A stretch of DNA of 64,000 nucleotides, taken from Lumbricus rubellus. Taxonomy: Eukaryota; Annelida; Clitellata; Crassiclitellata; Lumbricidae. The stretch spans positions 28,155,640-28,219,639 of the forward strand of contig OX243824.1 of the NCBI GenBank assembly GCA_945859605.1, given 5' to 3'. Each line of letters starts with the position of its first letter. Position 1 is the first letter of the stretch. The translations under genes were made by a program, and so were the position numbers. Of this stretch, positions 33,935 to 44,001 are shown piece by piece. The notes under the pieces were generated by a model, which had not been told where the DNA came from, searched no databases, and was given only the letters and a program-made list of their open reading frames with translations.

Positions 33935-34018
33935 ACAGTGTATTGTATTGTATTGTATTGAAACATTTATAAAGCGCCTCTAGTAGAGTGAACCGTTCAG
34001 AGGCGCTCCCAGTGCGCA
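33935..34018 (-). repeat. SINE-related fragment with (ATACA)n tail
   Basis: On the minus strand GGGAGCGCCTCTGAACGG, then GAGGCGCTTTATAAATG and a short ATACA repeat. It shares the GGAGCGCCTCTGA core with the main SINE family but has a different tail. Confidence 0.4.
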
Positions 34019-34211
34019 ATCATTCAGTTTTCTTCTGCATATCTCGTATAGACGATTATTTTGTAGAAAAATAAATCATAGACCTATCGACAGAAAGCCT
34101 TCTTAACTCTGATTATGTCCCAAAGCATTTCCCCCAAGCATTCATTTAAGAATGTAATTGGAACACAAGAAAAGATGCACAATCACCAGTCATACGTGTG
34201 AGAAATCGGTT

Positions 34212-37200
34212 ATGTTGCATAGTCAACCGAGTAACGACAAAATGAGCCACAACACTGAAAATAAACATGAGTGTGAGCTATGTAAGAAAATGTTTAAGTA
34301 CTCTGGCTGCCTAAAGACACATATGAGATTCCATACTGGAGAGAAACCATACTTTTGCCAAGTATGTTTGAAAAGATTCTCAGTTTCTTCAGGTTTGAAA
34401 AGACATACAAGTATTCATACTGGTGAAAATTTATTTAAATGTCAGGAATGTCCAAAACGATTTTCCAGGTATTTCACCCTTCAAAATCATGTTAGAACTC
34501 ATACTGGAGAAAAACCATATCAATGCAAATCATGCCAGAAATTATTCACCCAACCTGCTTCACTGCAGGCTCACCAAAGAACCCATACAGGAGAGAAACC
34601 ATTTCAGTGTAAGGTATGTAAAAGGGGATTTAGTAATATTGGTTCTATGCATCATCATTTAAGAATTCATACTGGAGATAAACCATACGAATGTGAAGTA
34701 TGTCAAAAAAGATTTTCTAGATCTTCGTTTCTAAAGGATCATGGTAGAATCCATACTGGAGAGAAACCATATGAATGTCACATATGTCAAAAAAGATTTT
34801 CCCGATATTCATATCTGCATAATCATGCTGCTATTCATACTGGACGGAAGCAGTATCATTGTGGGTTATGCCCAAAAGCATTTTCAAAGCTTTCTACTCT
34901 TAAGATTCACATTAGAATGCATTATGGTGAAAACCCATATCAATGCCAGGTGTGCCAGAAAGTATTCTCATGTCCTTCTGCTCTCAAGAGTCATATTAGA
35001 CTCCACACTGGAGAAAACCCATATCAATGCCAGTTTTGCCAGAAAGCATTCTCATGTCCTTCTGCTCTCAAGACTCACATCAGAATCCACACTGGTGAAA
35101 AGCCATACCAATGCCATTTATGCAATAAAGCATTCTCAGTTCAAACTTCTCTCAAGACTCACATTAAACTCCACACTGGGGAACAACCATATCAATGCGT
35201 GTCGTGCCCAAAAGCATTCTCAATGCAGCAAGCACTTACGAATCACATTAGAACCCATACAGGAGAAAAACCATACCAATGCCAGTTATGCAATAAAGCA
35301 TTCTCAGTTGAAACTTCTCTCAAGGCTCACATTAGAATCCACACTGGGGAAAAACCATACCAATGTCAGTTATGCAATAAAGCATTCTCAGTTAAATCTG
35401 CTATCAAGACTCACATTAGAAGTCATACTGGAGAAAAAACATACCAATGTGAGTTTTGCCCAAAAGCATTCACCATGCGTTGTGCTCTTACGACTCACAT
35501 TAGAATCCACACTGGCGAAAAACCCTACCAATGCGTGTTGTGCCCGAAGGCATTCTCAATGCAACATTCACTTACGAATCACATTAGAATCCATACTATA
35601 AAAAAGCCATATCAATGTCAGTTCTGCCCAAAAGCATTCACCAAGCTGTGTACTCTCAAGACTCACATAAGAGTCCACACTGGAGAAAAACCATACCAAT
35701 GCCTGTTGTGCCAGAAAGTATTCTTGAAGCTTTCTACTCTTAAGACTCACATTATAATCCATACCGGTGAAAAGCCATATCAATGCCATTTTTGCACAAA
35801 AGCATTCTCAATGCAGTATGCTCTCAAGACTCACATTAAAATCCACACTATAAAAAAGCCATATCAATGTCTGTTCTGCACAAAAGCATTCGCCGTGCCG
35901 TGTGCTCTAAAGACTCACATAAGAGTCCACACTGGAGAAAAACCATACCAATGCCTGTTGTGCCAGAAAGTATTCTCAATGCAGCATGCACTTGTGAATC
36001 ACATTAGAATCCATACAGGAGAAAAAACATACCAATGCCAGTTTTGCCAGAAAGCATTCTCGCGGTATTCTGTTTTTCAAGTTCACAAGAAAACCCATGC
36101 CGAAGAGAGACCATTTCAGTGCTATATATGTCCAAAGGGATTTTCTAAATCATGCAGTCTGAAAGCGCATCTTAGATTCCATTTTGGAGAGAAACCTTAT
36201 CTGTGTCAGTTATGTCAGAAAACGTTTTCACAATCTAGCCATCTAAAATCACACATGAGAAGTCATACTGGCGAGAAACCATACCAATGTCAGATTTGTA
36301 AAAGGTGTTATTCCCATAGTTCGTCTCTACTAGTACATATGAGAAGTCATACGGGAGAGAAACCCTACCAATGTCAGATTTGTAAAAAGAGTTATTTCCG
36401 TTCTTCTGATCTAAAAGTACATACCAGAAATCATACTGGAGAGAAACCTTACCAATGTCAGATTTGTAAAAAGAGTTATTCCCGTTCTTCTGATCTACAT
36501 GTGCATATGAGAAATCATACTGGGGAAAAATCGCACCAATGTCAGATATGTAAAAAGAGTTTTTCCCATTCTTATCTACAAGTGCATATGAGAAGTCATA
36601 CTGGAGAGAAACCATACCAATGTCAGATTTGTAAGAAGAGTTATTCCCGTTCTTCTGATCTAAAAGTACATATCACAAATCATACAGGAGAGAAACCATA
36701 CCAATGTCAGACTTGTAAGAAGAGTTATTCCCATTCTTCTTATCTACATGTACATATGAGAAAGCATACTGGGGAGAAATCATACCAATGTCAGATATGT
36801 AAAAAGAGTTTTTCCCATTATTGTCTACAACTGCATATGAGAAGTCATACTGGAGAGAAACCATACCAATGCCAGTCATGTCTCAAAGCATATGCATACC
36901 ATGGCGATTTAAAGACACACAGTAGAGTCCATACTGGAGAGAGGCCGTATCAATGCCATGTTTGTCAAAAGAAGTTTAGTCGATCTTCAATTCTACGTAG
37001 TCATCAGATAATTCATACTGGAGAGAAGCGATACCAATGTGACTTATGTGAGTTAAAAACTAATAACTCAAGCCATATGAAGAGTCACAAAAGAACCCAT
37101 TACATGGAGAAACCATACCTCTGCCAGATATGTAGGAAAACATTCTCCTGCAGCTCAAGTCTGAGAAGTCACCAAAAAACCCATACTGGAGAGAAGCCAC

Positions 37201-37262
37201 ACCTGTGTCTTGTTTGTAAAAAAAACATTTGCCCAAAATTCAAAGCTTCAAAATCATGTTAG
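34212..37262 (+). CDS. C2H2 zinc-finger protein with 35 tandem fingers
   Basis: The first in-frame ATG is 34212; the same frame is open back to a TAA at 34155. From about 34264 the protein is a continuous array of 28-residue C2H2 fingers of the form YQCxxCxKAFSxxxxLxxHxRxHTGEKP. I count 35 with both Cys and both His, then a broken one. Such arrays bind DNA, each finger reading about three bases, in the nucleus. There is no KRAB, SCAN, BTB or ZAD-like domain in this exon; one could be in an upstream exon. Odd points: fingers 28 and 31 are one residue short (KKSFSHSYL and KKSFSHYCL), linkers after fingers 16 and 19 read TIKKP, and finger 34 lacks the usual Phe. Blocks of three fingers are duplicated (16-18/19-21 and 26-28/29-31). 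The frame ends at 37262 after a run of eight A. Confidence 0.88.
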   Translation: MLHSQPSNDKMSHNTENKHECELCKKMFKYSGCLKTHMRFHTGEKPYFCQVCLKRFSVSSGLKRHTSIHTGENLFKCQECPKRFSRYFTLQNHVRTHTGEKPYQCKSCQKLFTQPASLQAHQRTHTGEKPFQCKVCKRGFSNIGSMHHHLRIHTGDKPYECEVCQKRFSRSSFLKDHGRIHTGEKPYECHICQKRFSRYSYLHNHAAIHTGRKQYHCGLCPKAFSKLSTLKIHIRMHYGENPYQCQVCQKVFSCPSALKSHIRLHTGENPYQCQFCQKAFSCPSALKTHIRIHTGEKPYQCHLCNKAFSVQTSLKTHIKLHTGEQPYQCVSCPKAFSMQQALTNHIRTHTGEKPYQCQLCNKAFSVETSLKAHIRIHTGEKPYQCQLCNKAFSVKSAIKTHIRSHTGEKTYQCEFCPKAFTMRCALTTHIRIHTGEKPYQCVLCPKAFSMQHSLTNHIRIHTIKKPYQCQFCPKAFTKLCTLKTHIRVHTGEKPYQCLLCQKVFLKLSTLKTHIIIHTGEKPYQCHFCTKAFSMQYALKTHIKIHTIKKPYQCLFCTKAFAVPCALKTHIRVHTGEKPYQCLLCQKVFSMQHALVNHIRIHTGEKTYQCQFCQKAFSRYSVFQVHKKTHAEERPFQCYICPKGFSKSCSLKAHLRFHFGEKPYLCQLCQKTFSQSSHLKSHMRSHTGEKPYQCQICKRCYSHSSSLLVHMRSHTGEKPYQCQICKKSYFRSSDLKVHTRNHTGEKPYQCQICKKSYSRSSDLHVHMRNHTGEKSHQCQICKKSFSHSYLQVHMRSHTGEKPYQCQICKKSYSRSSDLKVHITNHTGEKPYQCQTCKKSYSHSSYLHVHMRKHTGEKSYQCQICKKSFSHYCLQLHMRSHTGEKPYQCQSCLKAYAYHGDLKTHSRVHTGERPYQCHVCQKKFSRSSILRSHQIIHTGEKRYQCDLCELKTNNSSHMKSHKRTHYMEKPYLCQICRKTFSCSSSLRSHQKTHTGEKPHLCLVCKKNICPKFKASKSC

Positions 37263-37554
37263 AAACCATACTGGAGAAAAGCCATACCAATGTCAGTTTT
37301 GCAAGAAACGATTCTCGCTTGATTCTGTACTACAAGTTCACTTACGAATCCATACTGGAGAGAAACCATATAAATGCCAGATATGTAAAAGAACATCTGC
37401 TCATTCTTCCATTGTAGCGAGTCATGCTAGACTACACTCTGGAGAGAAGCCTTATCTGTGCATGTTATGTCAGAGATTATTTTCAAGTTCTAAGTCTCTG
37501 AAAAGTCACATGAGTGTCCATACTCGTGAAACTATACCAATGTCAGATGTGTAA
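37210..37554 (+). pseudogene. Continuation of the zinc-finger array in a shifted frame
   Basis: After the A run at about 37218-37225 the finger reading continues in the next frame (KKTFAQNSKLQNHVRNH), followed by fingers starting YQCQFC, YKCQIC and YLCMLC. It ends at TAA 37554 after HTRETIPMSDV, where a second frame slip occurs. One A fewer in the run would restore one continuous frame, so this may be a real mutation or an assembly error in a homopolymer. Confidence 0.75.
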
Positions 37555-37885
37555 TGAAACTGTTTACAGATTTTAATAACTGCAATATCATGTTAGAAGT
37601 CATACTGGAGAAAACCCTATCTGTGCCTGTTATGCCTAAAAGCATTTTCGCATTCTTCTGGTTTAACAACTCACATGAAATCTCATAATATGGAAAGAAG
37701 TCAGTAAGTTGTAAGGTGTAAATTTGGATAATCTTTTAGAGATAAATCTTACCAATGCCAGTTATGTCAGATTATGCCAAGAATAATTATTATAGTGGTA
37801 ATTTATAGCGACACATGAAGATACATACTGGAGAAACACCATGTCTTTGGGAGGTAGGCTATGTCAGAAAGCATTCTTCAGCACT
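37555..37885 (+). pseudogene. Decaying zinc-finger remnants
   Basis: Recognisable finger pieces in scattered frames: YQCQMC at about 37541-37558, HVRSHTGEN (37589-37615), YLCLLCLKAFSHSSGLTTHM (37618-37680), SYQCQLCQI (37749-37775), MKIHTGET (37815-37840) and LCQKAFF (37860-37877). Stops and frame changes separate them. Confidence 0.7.
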
Positions 37886-38465
37886 TTAAATAGTTCTGAA
37901 GTGACATGAAATATCGTATACTGGAACTGGAGAGAAACCTTAAGATCTCATTCAAATTATAAATTGTTTTCACCTGATTGATTTCTTGAGCATCACAGGA
38001 AAAGGCTACTTGGAAAATATTGATATGAAATTGTAAATCTACTGTATCTGTTGAGAGTACAAAATCATATCTGGTGATGCATTGTGGATGCTGAACAATT
38101 GAACATGTTATTGAAAGAATTTGAGGCATTGTTTCTGTGATTAGGTTGGGTACACTAATAACTGCAGGAAATGAATATACAACACGGATTTTGCTACTAA
38201 CAGTAGAAAGACTGAACTGATATGCAGACTGAATAGTTGAAAGAAGAGATGAAAAGTGGCCAAAGAATGGCAGTAATATTTTGGAAATTGTAACACCATA
38301 TGTAGGCCTAAGCAATTAATTGTGCATTCAATTTCTTTCAGTTGCACGTTTTATATTTCAGTGGTTCTAAAAAAATCAAAAGTGGAAGTATCAAATTATT
38401 ACTTTTTAAGTTCCTTTAATTTAGTTGAATTCACTTGTAATGTTACGGACATAACGAAAGTGGTT

Positions 38466-38580
38466 TAAAGTGGCCAACAGTAACTGTTGTTGGAAATAGT
38501 TATTGACAAGGTAGATTGAGGAATTTGATAAATGTCTTGATTATGCACTATTCATACCAATTTTAATTAACGGAGGATGT
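38466..38580 (+). repeat. Duplicated block, copy A
   Basis: AAGTGGCCAACAGTAACTGT, TTGGAAATAGTTATTGACAA and TTGATAAATGTCTTGATTAT are repeated almost exactly at 39945-40051, the main difference being a deletion of about seven bases there. Confidence 0.9.
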
Positions 38581-38689
38581 TACTTATAGACTTGCACTTT
38601 ACTTAAAAATGAGAAACTTCACATTGGAAATTGAGAAAAAGAAAGTAGGCCTATCTGATATTTCTGAAAGCGTCTTCCTCTTGGTCTCT

Positions 38690-38960
38690 TCTTTTCATTC
38701 TTCTTTACGTTGATATCTCTCAGCAGGGAGTCTCCTCTCCTCTCCAGTCCATTTCCTCTAACTCATTCTAGTTATTGCATAGCTCTTTCTTCGTCCACTA
38801 GTTGTATATCACCTCTTCGTTTGTCATAATTATATGCTCAGTCCTTCTAATCTTCTCCATCATATCCACATTTCAAAAGCATCCAGTCTTCTGACATCTT
38901 CCTTTCACATGGTCCATGTTTCTTATCCACAAGGCACTACAAAACTGTTGTAAATTCACC
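38690..38960 (-). pseudogene. LINE C-terminal fragment
   Basis: Minus strand reads RRLDAFEMWIWRRLE followed, after stops, by TNEEV- and VDEERAM-like pieces, the typical sequence after the reverse transcriptase in some non-LTR retrotransposons. Stop codons interrupt it. Confidence 0.6.
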
Positions 38961-39178
38961 ATTTAACAAATATCATGTTTCACGTTTTTTAAACTATTTC
39001 ATCACCAGGCTAAGACGAATTTTTATCGCGTTTATAGACATCAGATTCCACCCTAATTAATACTTGATTGGCAATATGTTTTAATAGTTATGCTCTGATC
39101 GCAATAACTTTCCGCGCATTCAATTGTGTGCTGGATATGATTTGCCTCATCATCAGCAGCAGCATGATCAATTGATCA

Positions 39179-42100
39179 TTAAAGTGTCTCTCTGAACATC
39201 AGGTATGCCCAGTTATGCTTTCTGTCGGCTGGAGGCGGAGTGACGACGATCTTCACGACATCCGGGAACGTTTCGAGTGGTCCAATGTAGAAGACGTAGA
39301 GGAAATCGCCCTGGATGGTGTATCCGAAGTTATCCGGATCGAAGATGATGTCATATCCGGTTGTGTATCTCAACGATGGAACGTAGATCTCGGTTGGTGC
39401 CTCGATGTCGATGTCTGGACTGAAGTTGAACTCGAATCGCAGGGTCGTGGAGTTGAAGGTCATGTTGTGTGGAATGCCGGCTGTGGCCGTTGGGTATGGT
39501 CGCACGTAGGCAAGGATCTTTTCCATGTTGCGGTTTCCATTGGAGTCATACCAACCGCCATCGCTGTAATCCCAATCGACCCACGACTGCAGCCACTCGT
39601 CCGCTAAGTTCATGTAGTCCTAAAAAAAGCACAAACACAATGATGAAACACTTCAGCTACTTTTGCAATCATTACAGAATTTGATTCCATTCGTCTAGTT
39701 ATAGGCCTATGAACTCGTAAATTTACAATTTTGTTTGTATGTTTGTTTGTATGTTTCTATGTGCAGTTGTTATAGCGTTCCTTCAAGCTCTCTATTCAGA
39801 GGCGCTCCAGCAGCGCTGACAAAGCGTCGGAATTTCACGCCGAAGCGCTGAGCAATTGCGAGTGAAGGACTTGCTCAAGGTCACTACGCGGCGACTTGAG
39901 GTGAATTCGAACCTGCAACCCTCTGGCTGCAAGCATTAAAGTATTAAAGTGGCCAACCGTTGTTGGAAATAGTTATTGACAAGGTAGATTGAAGAATTTG
40001 ATAAATGTCTTGATTATGCACTATTCGTACCAATTTTAATGAACGGAGGATTTAAACAGTTTTAAACGATATGGAATTTAGCCAGACCAAATTAAATGCT
40101 GACTGACATTAAACGACAATCTAACATTAACCATGTCACTTAATTTCATCTTTGCTTTGCGCTGCCACACACAATCTCACAGTCAGAGGTTAATAGATTT
40201 CGGTTTGAATCTAATCTAAACTTATCACCGTTTACTTAGGCCTACGTAGTGCGACAAATACAATTATTTCTAAACAGTAAAACAGTGAGAGACAGATTAG
40301 ATTAAGGATAATGAGAGCGAGAGAGACAAAGACAGACAGACAGATAGAGAGAGAAAGAAAGAGAAAGATAAAAAGAGACAGAGAGAGCTGACCTCGCATA
40401 GGATGTTGATCTGAGTTCCGGATGTCTTGCACAAACCGAATTCGGTGAGCATTGCTGCTCCTCCCGTCCTCTCCACATCGATCGCCTGAGTCTGGAAGAT
40501 CTTCGGCAGCAGGTATTCGGTGCACTTGGCGACCGCTTCCACCCTCTCCTCGTCCGTCGCATCCGGTGGAAGGAGGTCCATTGACCAGCAGTACGTGTGG
40601 TATGAGTATGCCGAGAGGTCGGCGTAGGCCGGACCTCCAGGAACCGTGTCGAATCCGTTTCCAGACACATTGCCTTCGAAGACGACGCCGTAGGTGATCG
40701 GTTCGTAGAACTGGATCGTTTCCATGTCGTACTCACGAATGACGGAATGCAGGTAATCGTAGACTGGAGCGAGGTTCACCTGTCCTGCCACTCCAGGCAG
40801 AAGCAGCGCTGAATCCGCGAAGAAGTCGCCGACCCACGGCTCGTTCATGTAGTCGTAGCCGATGACAGAAGGCATCGGACCGAGGGTCTGGGCCAGGTGG
40901 CCCCAGAACTGACCCCAGCGCTCAAGAGCATCGTTTGTGTTGTTGTAGAGCTGCTGGAATCCTTCGCTGCAGGCCTGCGTCAGGTATCCCTCAGCCCAGG
41001 CGTTGATGGACTCCAACGGCCACGGATAGGGATTGGTGGGTTCATTAAAAGTCTCGGCCAACCACAGTGGTATTCCGTCGTAAGACATGTAGAGAGACGA
41101 CAGGACGTCCTGATGCATGTCCAACAGAGCGTAGATGCCGCGATCGGCAAGCTTCTGTTCTCAACAAAAAATACACAAACTTAACTAAAGACTGCACCAA
41201 TGCATGAACATGATTTCCACTTTATATAGCCTAGTTTATCTAACTGTTGGACATGAAATTTTAGTTGCGTGCACACAAGACACCAACCGGTGATTGCCTG
41301 ACAGAGATTGCCTATAGTCCGTATAAGAAATTCGTTTGAAAATTGAAGCATGTGCTCTGTTAACATATTATTGCAACTTTCACAGTAACTGTGTCAAGTT
41401 CTTCGAATAATATTATGTTCTGCATACATGTAGGCCTATAATGCTGAGTATACTACTCAGCCATTTCAACCGATACTCAATACCCGGTACTGTCTATTTC
41501 AATTTTACACAAGGGCTCCAACAGCAATAAGCTTAATATTGTATAGGTCCTACCGGTATACGCGTATATGCATGAGGCCCATGACAATGTTAGCCTACAA
41601 TAATTATGGGTTCAACATAATCTAAATAATTATGATCCACCCTTAGGCTAAGTCTCATTCTACATAAGCCTAATATTGTCAGTAGTAGACCTATGCTATG
41701 CATGAGAGTCAACTGCTATGAGACTAACATTATTATAATACTAGGCCTATGTATAAGCTTAGTCAAGGACACTGACTATAACTGCTGTTACTTTATGCAA
41801 TAATTATGTATCCTCACCAAATTCTCCATGGTTCAATCAATGTATTGTTAGCCTATTTTATGCAATATAATATTATGTACCTCAATCAATGTAGGCCTAT
41901 ATAATACCTGGATGATTGTTTGAAGGATGCCGACGTATGTGGCGTTGAAGACCCCGTCTTCTGGTTCGACTCCTGTCCACATGCTTCCGAGTCTGACGAT
42001 GTTCAGACCGAACTTCTGGAGGTCATCAATGCGAGTGTCGTTCAGCAGATATTCGTAGTACCATGGGAAACTCTTGCGAACGCTGTTGACGCCGTGAAAC

Positions 42101-42819
42101 AGTCGCACTCGATTGAATTCATCCACGAACCAATGTCCAGCAGCGTCAACCTACAAGTAACACAGCAGCAGCAGGATGATTATGCGTCCAAAATAGCTAC
42201 ATACCCATAGAATAATAAATTTAATAATGATATATAATAATAGCTATTATTGTTATTTTTTAATTGCCCTGAGGTAGCCTACTTCGTTCCCACAGGGACT
42301 TATAATTTATAAAAGCAATGTAGCCTAATTATTATTATAACAATTATTATTGTTGTTTTAAATTATTATTATTACTATAATTATTATCATAAAAATTGTA
42401 CCCAGTTATTTTATTTAATTGGTGTAGACCCTATTCCTGCCAAGCACCTTGAAAGCTATAAGAAATGGCAAATTGGATATCAGAGGCATACTTTTTTACA
42501 AGAGTTTGCGCATTTCAATATTATCAGAGGCATGACTTTCACGAAAAAATTGTTGTCCAGTGCGTAGTCTCAATTTTTACTAGCATTCAAATGTATCGCC
42601 ATAGAATGCGCATTTACTTTAAATTATTATTTATTGGTCATCTATTAGGCCTATTATTGAATTATTTACTCTGATCTTTTCTGTTGGTGCTCGGCTGAAT
42701 TTCACGGCCGATGTATTCATTGCGAGAAGAGTGACAAGGAAAACAACAGCTGCAGTTGCTGCAGCAGAAGCAGCTGTTGTTGTCCACAGCATCTTCATCT
42801 TCACCTGTTCAATGTTCAT
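39179..42819 (-). CDS. Endoglycoceramidase-like GH5 glycosidase (4 exons, about 531 aa)
   Basis: Minus-strand exons: 42819-42670, 42150-41908, 41154-40393 and 39619-39179. All junctions are phase 0 with GT donors and AG acceptors (e.g. ATCAGA|GTAAAT, TGTTACTTGTAG|GTTGAC, ATGCGAG|GTCAGC, CTTTTTTTAG|GACTAC), 1596 nt in all. Residues 1-50 hold a hydrophobic signal segment. The GH5 barrel follows: LFHGVNSVRKSFPWYYEYLL, GLNIVRLGSMWTGVEPE, GIYALLDMHQDV, then the acid/base glutamate in YDYMNEPWVGD (about residue 236) and the nucleophile in GAAMLTEFG (about residue 369). Endoglycoceramidases cut the bond between oligosaccharide and ceramide in glycosphingolipids and act in digestion or lysosome-like compartments. 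Exon 4 is the C-terminal beta-sandwich. Family length is close to 500, so the model looks complete. The choice between ATG 42819 and 42798 is open; 42798 gives a more compact signal peptide. Confidence 0.9.
39731..39934 (-). repeat. tRNA-derived SINE, copy 6, in intron 3 of the endoglycoceramidase gene
   Basis: Minus-strand copy: tail with TTTGTTTGTATG repeats, then TTGTTATAGCG, CAGAGGCGCTCC, TTTCACGCCGAAGCGCTGAG, ACGCGGCGACTTGAGG and a degraded B box (GAATTCGAACC). It stops before the A box. Immediately next to it lies duplicated block copy B. Confidence 0.85.
39945..40051 (+). repeat. Duplicated block, copy B
   Basis: Second copy of the block at 38466-38580, lying in intron 3 of the endoglycoceramidase gene, next to the SINE. 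It ends with ACGGAGGA like copy A. Confidence 0.9.
41155..41907 (-). other. Intron 2 of the endoglycoceramidase gene
   Basis: AT-rich, TAGGCCTA-rich intron between exons 3 and 2; no other feature seen. Confidence 0.7.
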
Positions 42820-42822
42820 CAA

Positions 42823-44001
42823 ATCATCACATGCAGATCAGCATTGATGGGGTTCCACTCACTCAGGTAATATCAACCAAATTCCTAGGAGTATATATAG
42901 ATCAGCACCTAACCTGGAAAGACCACATAAAAATTGTATCTAATAAAATTGCTAAAAACCTTGGAATATTATCCCGTACCTCCCAGTTAGTACCTCCTCA
43001 AATTCGTCTCACCTTGTATTATTCACTCATTTACCCATACCTCACTTACTGTAACATAATATGGGCCTCCACCTATAAATCTAGTCTTCTGAATTTAATG
43101 AAGCTCCAAAAGCGAGCTATTAGATATATATAGGAAATCTGCCCTATGGGACCACGACTGAATCTAAATTCCGGGAATATAGCCTTCTAAATGTTTATCA
43201 AATTAGGCAGGTGCAGTTAGGTGAATTTATGTTTAGATACTTTCATGACCTATTACCTTCCGTGTTTAAGAATTTCTTCCTCCATACTACTAAGGTGCAC
43301 TCATATCATACTAGACACGCTGACTCTTACCATTTGCCTCATGCCCGCACCAATATCCGACGCTTCTCTGTTAAATACAGTGGGGCTCAAACATGGAATA
43401 AGATTCCCCTCTCCATCAGACAGCTGCCTAGCCTTCGAATCTTTAAGTCAAAATTGCGTGCCCTGATTCTTGACAATAAATAATAATTTATTCTGGTGCA
43501 TTATGACTATTATTGATTCTCATTACAGAGTGAACAAATCGTCAAACTTTTAAATATCTTCTCCTACTCTGAATAAATTATATCTAAATCCTTACTACCC
43601 ATGCAGCATCCCGACCATCCAGCGACCTCTGTGCCTTAACTTCATCTAGATCTACTAGAGGCCCTATGATCATCGAATTAATGTGTATTTGTGCTATTAG
43701 TTAAGTTAGTTAAGGTGTTTGCTGTTTGTTTTCTTAAATTAGTTTTTTTTTTCACTTATACTTTATGTTAGGACCACGGTACGGCAACCTATTGGCCATC
43801 ATCATCTTGGTATAGTCGCCCAGGGGACTCACCTAGCGGGGTTGTAAGACCCCTTCCGAGTCCCCTGTGCAACCAAATAGAAACCTTTGGCATCGTTATT
43901 TAAGTAATGTTTTATTATACTTATTAACCTTGTGTTTATGATGCTTTATTTGATTTGTTCCTGTTGTTTTTGGTTGCCAAATAAATGATTTGATTTGATT
44001 T
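42823..44001 (+). mobile_element. 5'-truncated CR1-like LINE
   Basis: Open pieces encode the C-terminal end of a LINE reverse transcriptase: STKFLGVYIDQHLTWKDHI, LYYSLIYPYLTYCNIIWA, LMKLQKRAIRYI (stop at 43133), then FMFRYFHDLLPSVFKNFF, HSYHTRHADSYHLPHARTN and AQTWNKIPLSIRQLPSLRIF with TAA at 43483. The 3' end is an (ATTTG)n tail after TTTGGTTGCCAAATAAATG (43968-44001), as in CR1/L2-type elements. Left boundary is uncertain, between about 42820 and 42835, next to the start codon of the endoglycoceramidase gene. Confidence 0.85.

Larger units (their letters stand above)
37886..39178. other. Intergenic between zinc-finger array and endoglycoceramidase
   Basis: It contains a duplicated block (38466-38580, second copy 39945-40051) and a LINE fragment at about 38690-38960. 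No other feature supported. Confidence 0.5.

Noticed and set aside
34741..35601. 286-codon open frame inside the zinc-finger array
   Set aside because: Shadow of the finger repeat in another frame; it has no Cys/His spacing or other protein pattern.
36235..36879. Minus-strand repetitive open frames (YDFSYA type)
   Set aside because: Antisense reading of the 84-bp finger unit.
40452..40697. Plus-strand open frame opposite the endoglycoceramidase exon
   Set aside because: Antisense of a strongly supported exon; composition is a mirror of it.
42756..43133. Plus-strand frame as an intact LINE protein start
   Set aside because: Its first 25 residues are antisense to the endoglycoceramidase signal-peptide exon; only the part from about 42823 is LINE-like.
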